From Psychroserpens sp. Hel_I_66 (GTDB lineage: Bacteria > Bacteroidota > Bacteroidia > Flavobacteriales > Flavobacteriaceae), in NCBI RefSeq assembly GCF_000799465.1, contig NZ_JUGU01000001.1:3678501-3742500 (forward strand): a stretch of 64,000 bases of DNA, in the 5' to 3' direction. This document shows positions 56,583-64,000 of this stretch, piece by piece. Position 1 is the first letter of the stretch, and every line of letters starts with the position of its first letter. The notes below the pieces were generated by a model. It was given only the letters and a program-made list of their open reading frames with translations, did not search any database and was not told the DNA's origin. The position numbers were made by a program, and so were the translations under genes.

Positions 56583-57470
56583 ATGATAATAATGTATTTG
56601 ATATTGACATTTTTAGATTCGCAAGAAGATAAGTTAGTTGAGATGTGGGTTAGTGCTATTCTAACCATAATTTTACTTGTAATAATTGCTGTATTTGGAG
56701 CTAAAGTACTTTTTTACTTTTTTGAGATGGCTTATGTGGAGTATGTCAAAAAACAATTATTTTTTAATCATATTTATATAAGAAGAAAAAGGTTATCACG
56801 TTCGCAAAAACAAATTCTTCAAAACGAGGTTAAATTCTATCAACAACTCTCGAAAAAGCACCAGTCTTTTTTCGAGCATAGATTGTATAAGTTTATTGAT
56901 AGAGTTGAATTCATTGGAAACGATATTGCGATTACAGATCGGATGAGAGTGATCATTTCTGCCACCTTAGTTAAACTTACATTTGGGTTAAGGGATTACC
57001 AAATAGAGTCTTTAGAGCGTGTTATAATCTATCCAGATGAGTTTTATTCTCAAACTAATAAAGCATATCATAAAGGTGAATTCAATTTGGGATTGAAAGC
57101 TTTAGTGTTTTCTTGGAAAGATGTTTTACATGGTTATGAAATTGAGGATGATAATCTTAATTTGGCAATACATGAATTTACACATGCCATTCATTTTTAC
57201 TATTTAAAAGTGAGGAGAAGAAGTACTAGTGCAGCAATTTTTTTAGATGCTTTTGTGGAGTTGAGTAATATGCTGGAAGATGATGACAACCTGAAATCCA
57301 AACTAGTGGCTTCAAATTTTTTAAGGGATTATGCTTTTACGAATCAGTTTGAGTTTATAGCGGTTATTGTTGAGACATTTATAGAAACACCAAGTGACTT
57401 TAAAAAGCAATTCCCTAGAATTTATGATAAAACTAGGGAAATGTTGAATTTTAATTTTATGGGATATTAA
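56583..57470 (+). CDS. MtfA-like zinc-dependent peptidase, membrane-anchored
   Basis: A 295-residue protein with an N-terminal membrane helix (WVSAILTIILLVIIAVFGAKVLFYFF) and a soluble domain that contains the zinc motif LAIHEFTHAIHFY (HExxH) followed by the downstream glutamate region FVELSNMLED. The arrangement and the IIYPDEFYSQTNKAYHKGEFNLGLKALVFSW segment match the MtfA family, whose E. coli member is a peptidase linked to Mlc control. Mlc has no obvious equivalent here, so the role is open. It ends directly at the stop of the convergent barrel gene. Confidence 0.82.
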   Translation: MIIMYLILTFLDSQEDKLVEMWVSAILTIILLVIIAVFGAKVLFYFFEMAYVEYVKKQLFFNHIYIRRKRLSRSQKQILQNEVKFYQQLSKKHQSFFEHRLYKFIDRVEFIGNDIAITDRMRVIISATLVKLTFGLRDYQIESLERVIIYPDEFYSQTNKAYHKGEFNLGLKALVFSWKDVLHGYEIEDDNLNLAIHEFTHAIHFYYLKVRRRSTSAAIFLDAFVELSNMLEDDDNLKSKLVASNFLRDYAFTNQFEFIAVIVETFIETPSDFKKQFPRIYDKTREMLNFNFMGY

Positions 57471-58061
57471 TTACAATCTAAAGGTCATTTGTAAAGAGTG
57501 TTGCCAGTGATTGTTATCAAAAACTTTGTCATCAGCATTAAATGCAAATTTACCAACTCCTTGAATTCTGATTCCTATAGTTCTATTAGCGTTAACCCAG
57601 AACAAGGCTCCAAGCGTAAGATTGGCAGAAGTATTTAACTCATCAATTGAAAAAACACCTAACCCACCACCAACGTATAAATCTAACCAGTTTGCGTCAA
57701 GTAAATAATCTGAATAATAATATTTAAGATTTGTACTTGTAGAAAAATATAATACATCTTCCGTTAAAGTTCCTCTATCTATAGTTGTACCACTATCATA
57801 ACCATTAAAGGTGAAATCTTGCTCAATAGAAAGAAATCTTGACCATCTATGCTCTATGGCAACAGCAAGGGGTTGCTTAAGAGAAAATTCGTCCAATCTC
57901 TCAAAAGGATTTCTGGTTCCTAAATTACCAAGTGCATTTACACCAGCGCTTAATACCCAGTTATCTCTACTGTTTCTATAATCTCGTTTGGTCATAGATT
58001 TTGATTGACCAAAACTAAAAACGCAAGAAAACATTAATATAATTACTACTAAATTTTTCAT
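57471..58061 (-). CDS. Small outer-membrane beta-barrel protein
   Basis: A 196-residue exported protein with signal peptide MKNLVVIILMFSCVFSFGQ. The body alternates short hydrophobic and polar segments with LDLYVGGGLGVFSIDE and ends WQHSLQMTFRL, an aromatic/hydrophobic barrel terminus. It resembles the eight-stranded OmpA/OmpW-type barrels frequent in Bacteroidetes. It lies 56 bases downstream of the nucleotidyltransferase gene on the same strand, so it might belong to that unit, but barrels of this type are common and the link is weak. Confidence 0.72.
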   Translation of the reverse strand: MKNLVVIILMFSCVFSFGQSKSMTKRDYRNSRDNWVLSAGVNALGNLGTRNPFERLDEFSLKQPLAVAIEHRWSRFLSIEQDFTFNGYDSGTTIDRGTLTEDVLYFSTSTNLKYYYSDYLLDANWLDLYVGGGLGVFSIDELNTSANLTLGALFWVNANRTIGIRIQGVGKFAFNADDKVFDNNHWQHSLQMTFRL

Positions 58062-58117
58062 ATATAAAATTTGGTCAAAAATAGCTAATTAGTTCAAATA
58101 ATAAAAGTAAAAAGGCT

Positions 58118-59155
58118 CTAACTTTTTCTAAAGATTATTGAGTTAAACAAATAATTGCGATAGCTTTTGTTCATAAAGAAGAGGTTCAGTCTGTTTATGA
58201 CAGTAAAACTTGCAAATTTTATTAATTTTAAGCTCTTTTCAAATTCTTTATATTTTATTTTTAGTACATAGCTTCTCATTCTTAGAGTGTTATGACCAGA
58301 TACATTGATCAGATTAAGTTCTCTAAACCAAACACTATTTAAGTTAATAAAGTGTAAAACAAATTTAGATTTATTAAAATCAGTATTTTCAATGTGATTT
58401 AATATTCGTAATACGAGACTGTCGTAGGAGTTCTTAAAGTTGAGTGTATTATAATAATAGTTTTTATCATTAAGTTGAGATGTTAAGATATTGATGAGAT
58501 TGAGGTGATAACTATTTGGTGTTCTGTAGTCACTAGAAGATAATCTACTTTCAAAAATAGTATCTATGGGCAACAAATACCTATGTGACGGGTTTAGGAC
58601 GTGCGTATGTATTTCTACTGCTGCTAATTTTTTTTCGTTGATTTGCCTTGGGAGATGCCTGAAGTTAGACTTATCATAATTAAATTCTACAAGCTTACTA
58701 TATCCTTCTTTTTTTAGGATATCAAAGGCGCTTTCAGCATCTTTTTCTAAGACTAAAATATCAATATCTCCAATCATTCTTTCACCAATATCCTTGAAAT
58801 AGCCTCCAATAAGTAATGCCATCCCTTTAATAAAAACAAATTCAATATTATGCTTTTGTAACATAGCTGTTAGTGATTGTGCTTCCTCAATTAATTTTTT
58901 ATTTCTGTTTCTATTAATTGAAGTGATGTCTTTTAAATAGTCTGAAAGGTCTTGAGGTAAAAGATGCAATAGGTTTTTTTGGTTTAACCTGCAATATAGA
59001 GTCGTGAGAACGAGGTGGCGACTAGCAGTTTGCACGATATTCTCCCAATCAATTTTTGAAGTTTCTAACTTCTTTTTTAAGATAGAATTGTCATTATCAA
59101 AGCTTAAAATATCAGCAATTAGTTGATGCGTTTCTATGTTTGAATTTTTGAGCAA
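58118..59155 (-). CDS. NTP_transf_5-type nucleotidyltransferase-family protein
   Basis: A 345-residue protein of the uncharacterised nucleotidyltransferase family. The active-site segment is FVFIKGMALLIGGYFKDIG (K110, G111) followed by the paired aspartates in ERMIGDIDILVLEKDAE (D130, D132). N-terminal and C-terminal parts are helical. Members of this family appear in some lasso-peptide clusters next to HPr-kinase-like enzymes. Here it follows such a kinase by 41 bases. The start is a TTG at 59155; no ATG fits. Target and product are unknown; it may modify the small peptide encoded at 60352. Confidence 0.8.
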   Translation of the reverse strand: MLKNSNIETHQLIADILSFDNDNSILKKKLETSKIDWENIVQTASRHLVLTTLYCRLNQKNLLHLLPQDLSDYLKDITSINRNRNKKLIEEAQSLTAMLQKHNIEFVFIKGMALLIGGYFKDIGERMIGDIDILVLEKDAESAFDILKKEGYSKLVEFNYDKSNFRHLPRQINEKKLAAVEIHTHVLNPSHRYLLPIDTIFESRLSSSDYRTPNSYHLNLINILTSQLNDKNYYYNTLNFKNSYDSLVLRILNHIENTDFNKSKFVLHFINLNSVWFRELNLINVSGHNTLRMRSYVLKIKYKEFEKSLKLIKFASFTVINRLNLFFMNKSYRNYLFNSIIFRKS

Positions 59156-59196
59156 TTGTAATTAGACTTAGTTTAGACAAATATCACCAATAAATT

Positions 59197-60336
59197 CTAA
59201 TCACTCATCAAACTCCTTAAACTTTGTATGGCAAAATCATTGTCACTGTAATTAAGTTCATAAAACTCAATAGTACTAAGCCAATTTAAAAATTGTTTAG
59301 CATGCTCTTGTTTAGGAGAAATCCATGAGTCTGGAATAAGAATCCTTAAAATGTTTTCTTCGGAAACTTTTTTAAAAGTAGAATGGCAATCTTTAGAATA
59401 TTTTACAGATACAATTTTATTACAAGGCAATTTTTTTATTGAAGATTTAAAATCCTTTGAGGGTGGAACATATTTAATATTAATTCTTTTTGGTCCGTTG
59501 TAGTAGGTGGGCAGGGATTTAAAACCTTTGATATTATTTTCAACAGGAAGGAAAGCCCCTTCTTTAATAGATATCGCAGCTGGATATCTATAAACGCTCA
59601 AATCTTCGAAGTAAAAAGGTGTAAAATCATCTGAAAGTAAATCAAAACCATTAGCCATCAAGATTGCAGATAATGTGCTTTTTCCATTTCCTGAATCACC
59701 AATTAACATTACAGCCTCATTTGAATTGCAAACTGTAGAAGCATGAAAGGTAGCTAGCCACTTATCACTATCCTTATTATGAATTACAGATGTTAATTCT
59801 AATGCAAATCTCCCTTGTAATAAATAATAATCTTTAACAGGACAGCTATATATACAGGTTTGATCTTTATACAGTAATAGGTACCCGTCAACCTCAAAAA
59901 TACTAAATATGATACCTTCTGAAGTTTCACTGGTTTCTGAACAATGCGCTAATTGCGGGTGGAAGAGTTGTTCTATTTTTGGAGATCCAAAAAGTAATTT
60001 AATTTTTTTATTTCCGAAGTCATAAGATCGAGAGATTAATTTATCAGGGATCTTAATGTCATCAAAATGTTCTTCGGTTAGAAGTTCATCCTCGGTATTT
60101 GATGTCTTTAAAAAAGTTGTTAATTCTATATACAGTTCTTGATATCTATCTTTTTGGTTATGATCTTGAATACAGAGACTTTCACCAAACTCTTTAACTG
60201 ATTTAGATTGTAGATAAATTTTTAAAATACGGTAAGCTTCCGCAGAAATTACAGCATACGTGTTTGAGCTTTGAAACCATAGTATAAAACTATTTCCAAT
60301 GCTTTGAATGTACTTTGGAGCGAAATTCGCCTTCAA
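59197..60336 (-). CDS. HPr-kinase-like protein with N-terminal PqqD/RRE-like domain
   Basis: A 379-residue protein. The C-terminal half is HprK-like: FHASTVCNSNEAVMLIGD leads into the P-loop GDSGNGKST (213-221) and the LLSDDFTPF motif with D236-D237. The N-terminal 80 residues (NTYAVISAEAYRILKIYLQSKSVKEFGESL) look like a PqqD-type winged-helix peptide-recognition element. This fusion would let the kinase bind a precursor peptide and phosphorylate it or a partner. It starts at TTG 60336, six codons after the TAA of the small peptide gene and in the same frame. The domain assignment is by eye. Confidence 0.78.
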   Translation of the reverse strand: MKANFAPKYIQSIGNSFILWFQSSNTYAVISAEAYRILKIYLQSKSVKEFGESLCIQDHNQKDRYQELYIELTTFLKTSNTEDELLTEEHFDDIKIPDKLISRSYDFGNKKIKLLFGSPKIEQLFHPQLAHCSETSETSEGIIFSIFEVDGYLLLYKDQTCIYSCPVKDYYLLQGRFALELTSVIHNKDSDKWLATFHASTVCNSNEAVMLIGDSGNGKSTLSAILMANGFDLLSDDFTPFYFEDLSVYRYPAAISIKEGAFLPVENNIKGFKSLPTYYNGPKRINIKYVPPSKDFKSSIKKLPCNKIVSVKYSKDCHSTFKKVSEENILRILIPDSWISPKQEHAKQFLNWLSTIEFYELNYSDNDFAIQSLRSLMSD

Positions 60337-60351
60337 TATAAATTTTTGCTT

Positions 60352-60513
60352 TTAATCAAAAGGATTTCCACCTGGATCAGGAGGAGAAGAGGCATGAGCC
60401 TGCTTAGGATTGAGGATAAGAAATGTACCCATCGCTGTAAGCGCAGCGTACTTACCCATCTTTTTCATGGCTTCCTTACGAGTAATTTGATCTTGAGAAC
60501 TATTTCTTTTCAT
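60352..60513 (-). CDS. 53-residue putative exported or precursor peptide
   Basis: A short ORF with ATG at 60513 and TAA at 60352-60354. The peptide has a basic N-region with a Tat-like TRKEAMKKMGKY segment, a hydrophobic stretch (AALTAMGTFLIL, about 23-34), an AHA signal-peptidase-like site at 39-41 and a short Pro/Gly-rich end, SSPPDPGGNPFD. It could be secreted as a 12-residue peptide or be the substrate of the kinase and nucleotidyltransferase encoded just downstream. No lasso-type leader motif is visible. Codon use and the tight 15-base spacing support a real gene. Confidence 0.72.
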   Translation of the reverse strand: MKRNSSQDQITRKEAMKKMGKYAALTAMGTFLILNPKQAHASSPPDPGGNPFD

Positions 60514-60535
60514 TGTAATTTAAATATATAGAGGT

Positions 60536-60543
60536 CAAAAGTA
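60536..60543 (-). promoter_or_regulatory. Possible -7 box for the peptide/kinase/nucleotidyltransferase module
   Basis: Read leftward, TACTTTTG fits the Bacteroidetes TAnnTTTG box, with a TTTA element about 20 bases further upstream as a weak -33 partner. The ATG follows 22 bases later. No terminator separates this point from the upstream secreted-protein gene, so read-through is also possible. Confidence 0.35.
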
Positions 60544-60593
60544 AGTAAAAAATTATTATTTGTAAATGTTATTGGTTTAATTTTAGTCTTATA

Positions 60594-62954
60594 TTATTCA
60601 ATAATCACCTTTATAGATGTTTTTTGCTGATTTCCCCTTAAATTAATTATATATATACCATTACTTACGTTAGATACATCAATTCGGTTTTGTAAATTAT
60701 TAATATTAAGACTATTTGAAGAAATTAATCTACCCTGAATATCATAAATATCACAGTTTGTGGATTCTAAAAGCTGACCATTGATTACAATTTCTTTTGA
60801 TTTAGAGGACATATAAATATCTAAATCCTCAAAATTATTTTCTTGAGTATTCAATGAATTATCTGTGAATCTCAAATAGAATCTCCCAACTCCAGATAGA
60901 GCCATAATAGGTGTTAAGACGTAATTAGAATTCGTTAATAAAGTAGATGTATTAGCAACAGTATCGTCTAAATAAACATCTATAGTGCTTGGTATGTTGG
61001 AATCGCTTAAGCTGAACGTCAATTGCACACCTTGGCTCGCATTAACACCAATAGGTATGGTTACATCATTGTAATCTGTCTCACCAAGAGCTTGTATACC
61101 AAAAGGGACGTTATTATTTTCTTCGACTAAATGTGAATAAATTGAAAACGATGGTGCAGTTCCTCCAAAAAGACTTGCATCATAACCAGGGTCTAAGCCC
61201 AGCGTAGAAAATTCACTAAAGTAAATGTCTGTTAAGAACTCATTGTTTGCAGTAGTTAAATTTAATTTTAGATTCGTTACAGCATTTGTATCACGACCTA
61301 AAATAAAGTCATCTGTACCATTTGTGTTACGCATGCTAGGTAAAAAACTGACTGTCTCAGAAGCAGAATTTGATGCTACAAAGAAGCCTTGACCAGGAGC
61401 AATATTATAAGAGCTAAAAAGATTTATGATAGTATAAATTCCTGCGGAGTTCGTATCGGTATCATCGCTATATCCGTAAATAGCAACAGCGCTATTTTCT
61501 AGAGCACTAGAATTTTCCATTAAAAAGGCAGAGGCATTTATATAAGATGGGTAAGGGTTACCTATTAAGTTAAATTTGCTACCACCTCCTGGGAAAGTAA
61601 TAGTTTCCATTATAGGACCGGTTTCTGCGGTACCTGTAAACGTGAATGTCCCTCCATCTGTAGAACCTGTGCGGTATCCAACTCCAGTATCTAAAATAAT
61701 TCCGTCATCAACAGTTTCTTCAAAAAGCACGTATTCACTCTCACTATTGTCAAAAGGTCCGTAAAGATAAAATGGTCCCTCTCCCATAATGGTTCCCGAT
61801 AGAATGTTGCCATTTGTACTTCTTAAGTCTCCAAAAGTCATTCCTGCCAATGGCGGACTTATTAGATCATTTCCAGTTGTTGATGTACCAGTTCCAGCAG
61901 CATTATTAACGTGACGGTTATAGTTTACCGTTCCAACAATTATACCATCAGAAATCAAACTCGAATAGCTATTTGATACAGATTCTAAAGTTAAACCATC
62001 AATCGTATTCGACGTTGATAAAGTACTTCCAGAATTTACTGTTAAGCTAGATCCAGCATTTACTGTGACTTTATTAACAGATGCATTGATATTTAAATCT
62101 AAATTATTATTAATTGTAACGTCACCACCATTAGTTGGGATTCCTCTATTTAACCAGTTGTTTTCAGTATTCCAATTACCATCATTACTAGATATGTATT
62201 TTGTGTTTTCTGAAAATGGATTTGAATAAGCAATAGCAGATGGATTTATACCTGAACCAGTAGCATTAAAAATCACTTGATGCGTTAATGTTTTAGTTAT
62301 TGGCCCAGTTTCAGGATTTTCATTCGGAAATCTAGCGAACATAAAATTACCACTACTATTATTATTCCAATAAGTCAAACCAATAGGTTTGTCATTTCCA
62401 GGAGTAAAGTTTAACTGGGACCATGCTATCCTTATACGCACTTCTCCATTAGGAGAATTTTGAAAGTTGACTCTAGAATCTACGTTATCATTTCCATTCG
62501 TTCTAGATTGAAAATTCCAAGAACCAGATGTACCATTGTACACTTCAATGGCATTTCCATTAGATGTTGGTATTCCGTAAAAGGATGAATTATTTTCAAA
62601 AACTATATAATAATCTGGTAATCGATTTCCAGTTTGAAAACCTACACCTTCTATTGTACTGCTTGTGCCTCCAGATACATTTGGGTTTGTGTCAATTGCA
62701 ACATAATATAAGTCTGATGAATAATTTGTCATACCCTCAGTCCAGCCAATATATAAATAAGTTGCGTCCCAATGTGTATAGAATGTTGTCACTGACGTAG
62801 CTATAGTGCCTTCTCCACCAAAAGCAGCTGCGTTATTTGTGCCACCATCCATGCTCACTGTATAAGGAGTACTCTGAGCTTCCGAAGAACTTGTAAAAAT
62901 TAAGCCAAATAAGATACTTAATATTAAAGCTAAAAGAGTGTATTTTTTTATCAT
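60594..62954 (-). CDS. Secreted protein with CBM9/DOMON-like domain and T9SS sorting domain
   Basis: A 786-residue protein with a signal peptide (LLALILSILFGLIFTSSSEAQ). An N-terminal domain (about 30-230) with FYTHWDATYLYIGWTEGM and DLYYVAIDTNP resembles the CBM9-like/DOMON fold; a short beta-repeat region (NGNWNTENNWLNRGIPTNGG, about 255-330) and a longer beta-rich middle follow. The last 70 residues (CDIYDIQGRLI...VSNGIYIINLRG...SIKVIIE) form a type A T9SS sorting domain, so it is exported and possibly anchored to the cell surface. No catalytic motif is evident. It is a paralogue of the protein encoded at 63121. Confidence 0.85.
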   Translation of the reverse strand: MIKKYTLLALILSILFGLIFTSSSEAQSTPYTVSMDGGTNNAAAFGGEGTIATSVTTFYTHWDATYLYIGWTEGMTNYSSDLYYVAIDTNPNVSGGTSSTIEGVGFQTGNRLPDYYIVFENNSSFYGIPTSNGNAIEVYNGTSGSWNFQSRTNGNDNVDSRVNFQNSPNGEVRIRIAWSQLNFTPGNDKPIGLTYWNNNSSGNFMFARFPNENPETGPITKTLTHQVIFNATGSGINPSAIAYSNPFSENTKYISSNDGNWNTENNWLNRGIPTNGGDVTINNNLDLNINASVNKVTVNAGSSLTVNSGSTLSTSNTIDGLTLESVSNSYSSLISDGIIVGTVNYNRHVNNAAGTGTSTTGNDLISPPLAGMTFGDLRSTNGNILSGTIMGEGPFYLYGPFDNSESEYVLFEETVDDGIILDTGVGYRTGSTDGGTFTFTGTAETGPIMETITFPGGGSKFNLIGNPYPSYINASAFLMENSSALENSAVAIYGYSDDTDTNSAGIYTIINLFSSYNIAPGQGFFVASNSASETVSFLPSMRNTNGTDDFILGRDTNAVTNLKLNLTTANNEFLTDIYFSEFSTLGLDPGYDASLFGGTAPSFSIYSHLVEENNNVPFGIQALGETDYNDVTIPIGVNASQGVQLTFSLSDSNIPSTIDVYLDDTVANTSTLLTNSNYVLTPIMALSGVGRFYLRFTDNSLNTQENNFEDLDIYMSSKSKEIVINGQLLESTNCDIYDIQGRLISSNSLNINNLQNRIDVSNVSNGIYIINLRGNQQKTSIKVIIE

Positions 62955-63023
62955 GACAGAAATAATTTAAAGAATCTAAAAATCTAATTGTAAAGATATG
63001 TTAAGTTTTGATAGGTATAACAG

Positions 63024-63037
63024 CGAAAACGTTTTCG
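63024..63037. promoter_or_regulatory. Perfect LacI-type palindrome upstream of the T9SS protein gene
   Basis: CGAAAACGTTTTCG, 14 bp and fully symmetric, 70 bases before the ATG at 62954. The central AACGTT with CG ends is the shape bound by LacI-family regulators, so sugar-responsive control is possible. No LacI-family gene lies in the window. Confidence 0.5.
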
Positions 63038-63070
63038 TGTTGATAAATAACATTAATAGAAGACAATAAA

Positions 63071-63098
63071 AAAAGCACATCTATAAAAATGTGCTTTT
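63071..63098. terminator. Terminator after the second T9SS protein gene
   Basis: AAAAGCACAT / ATGTGCTTTT, 10-bp stem with T-runs in both directions. Read leftward it lies 23 bases past the stop of the gene at 63121. Confidence 0.82.
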
Positions 63099-63120
63099 AT
63101 TTATATTAAGAATTAATAGT

Positions 63121-64000
63121 TTATTTTAGAATAACTTTTTCTGAATGAGAGGCATTGTTAGAATTTATTTCTACAATGTAAATCCCAGAAGCTATACTTG
63201 ACACATCAATTTGATTAGATATTTTGGTCGAGTCCAATTCCGAAGAAAAAATAGCACGCCCTTGTATGTCATAAAGATTAATCATTGAGCCTTTTGTTAT
63301 TTCTCCTTTTACAAAAATAGCTTTAGGGTTTGCAGTAGTATATACTTCTAAAGTGTTTAAGTTGTTTTCTGGAGTTGAAAGTGCATCTTCAGTATAACGT
63401 AAGAAGAAACGACCGGTGCCTTCTAAAGTTGTATTAGCAGTAAAGTTATAATCTGTTGTATTTAGCAGTGTAGATATGTTTTCAACCGTATCATCAAGAA
63501 AAACCTTTGTATTACTTGGTAAAGAATTTTCAAGAATGCTTACAGTAATTTGTTGACCTTCTTCTGCATTAATGCCTATTGGCACTATAACATTTGTTAA
63601 ATCTGTTGAGCCAAGTGATTGGATAGCAAAATCCTTACCTTCGTTATCTTGAACTAAATGTGAATATATAGCAAAGTTACTAGGTGCTACATCTCCAAAT
63701 TCGCTACTGTCATAACCGTTATCCAAACCTTGGGATGCGTTAGTGTTAAAATAGAAACTTGTCGAATATGAATTAGAACTAGTTGTAGCTTGTAATTTTA
63801 AGTATCCTAAATTATTGCCAGAAGCATTTGTTGTATTTATACTGTTTGATGAACGACCTGCAATAAAGTCATCTGTATTACCTCGGGATCTCATTACTGG
63901 AGTGAAATTTACAATTTCGCTTGCCGAACCTGCTGCAACTAAAAATCCCTGTCCTGGAGCAATAAGCGCATCTGGGTTAGCATCTGAGTAAGCTTGATTC
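63121..64000 (-). CDS. T9SS-sorted secreted protein, N-terminus beyond the window
   Basis: The frame is open to the right window edge, so only the C-terminal 292 residues or so are seen; an internal ATG at 63894 should not be mistaken for the start. The visible part (IAPGQGFLVAAGSASEIVNF, RSRGNTDDFIAGRSS, PIGINAEEGQQITVSI) lines up with the C-terminal half of the protein encoded at 60594. It ends in the same type A T9SS sorting domain (INLYDIQGRAIF, SGIYIVEINS, EKVILK). The gene is complete only outside this window; its function is unknown. Confidence 0.85.
   Translation of the reverse strand, partial: NQAYSDANPDALIAPGQGFLVAAGSASEIVNFTPVMRSRGNTDDFIAGRSSNSINTTNASGNNLGYLKLQATTSSNSYSTSFYFNTNASQGLDNGYDSSEFGDVAPSNFAIYSHLVQDNEGKDFAIQSLGSTDLTNVIVPIGINAEEGQQITVSILENSLPSNTKVFLDDTVENISTLLNTTDYNFTANTTLEGTGRFFLRYTEDALSTPENNLNTLEVYTTANPKAIFVKGEITKGSMINLYDIQGRAIFSSELDSTKISNQIDVSSIASGIYIVEINSNNASHSEKVILK

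Noticed and set aside
60352..60513. Lasso-peptide precursor
   Set aside because: The neighbouring kinase and nucleotidyltransferase suggest it, but the peptide has no lasso leader motif, the likely core starts S-S-P-P, and no B1/B2 protease or asparagine-synthase-like cyclase lies in the window.
63121..63894. Complete 257-residue gene starting at ATG 63894
   Set aside because: The frame stays open to the window end and the upstream codons align with the paralogue at 60594, so the ATG is internal.

Overview
The window is chromosomal DNA of a low-GC member of the Bacteroidota, almost certainly a marine-type Flavobacteriaceae. Supporting signs are type IX secretion sorting domains, GxxSC-like lipoproteins with almost no Shine-Dalgarno sequences, the flavobacterial arginine cluster (GNAT-argG-argC-proC-argD), a class II ketol-acid reductoisomerase, a mevalonate-pathway gene pair, and a dcw cluster of the order mraZ-rsmH-ftsL-ftsI-murE-mraY-murD-ftsW-murG-murC-ftsQ-ftsA-ftsZ. 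I see no insertion sequence, prophage, CRISPR array or rRNA.

Layout. 1-4366 (minus): arginine operon, cut at the window start inside argD. 4793-12000 (minus): branched-chain amino acid operon ilvD-ilvB-ilvN-ilvC-ilvA, headed by an isoleucine-rich leader peptide and a complete transcription attenuator; a tRNA-Phe lies just upstream. 12360-20220 (plus): coaX, an outer-membrane barrel, a TPR protein, lptC, a CBS/CorC membrane protein and ppiD. 20272-22503 (minus): GHMP kinase and HMG-CoA reductase. 22681-29105 (plus): a peptide-scavenging set (dipeptidyl peptidase IV and two POT transporters) plus a periplasmic thioredoxin. 29108-33932 (minus): comEC, an NlpC/P60 lipoprotein, lpxB, a small membrane protein and surE. 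34149-37413 (plus): C-terminal processing protease and an ABC permease. 37410-39629 (minus): sulfotransferase, engB and an alpha/beta hydrolase. 39848-55606 (plus): the dcw cell-division and peptidoglycan cluster, preceded by a three-box MraZ-type operator. 55689-57470 (plus): YqeY, tRNA-Arg and an MtfA-like peptidase. 57471-64000 (minus): a small outer-membrane barrel, a three-gene peptide/kinase/nucleotidyltransferase module, and two related T9SS-secreted proteins, the second cut by the window end.

The best candidate for an undescribed system is 58118-60513: a 53-residue export-signal-like peptide (too short to be noticed as a long ORF), a kinase that appears to join a PqqD/RRE-like N-terminal domain to an HPr-kinase-like domain, and an NTP_transf_5-type nucleotidyltransferase. 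The combination recalls the tailoring enzymes of some lasso-peptide clusters, but no lasso cyclase or B protein is present here.

The most striking signal that no gene explains is an octamer, TTCCGAAG (usually followed by AAA). I count 42 exact copies on the two strands where base composition predicts about one or two. It falls in several reading frames and in both orientations, so it looks like a DNA-level signal such as an uptake or Chi-like sequence; comEC is in the same window. Other regulatory finds are the ilv attenuator, a perfect terminator buried inside the lptC signal-sequence codons, paired hairpins before ftsZ, and REP-like palindromes around argC and ilvA.
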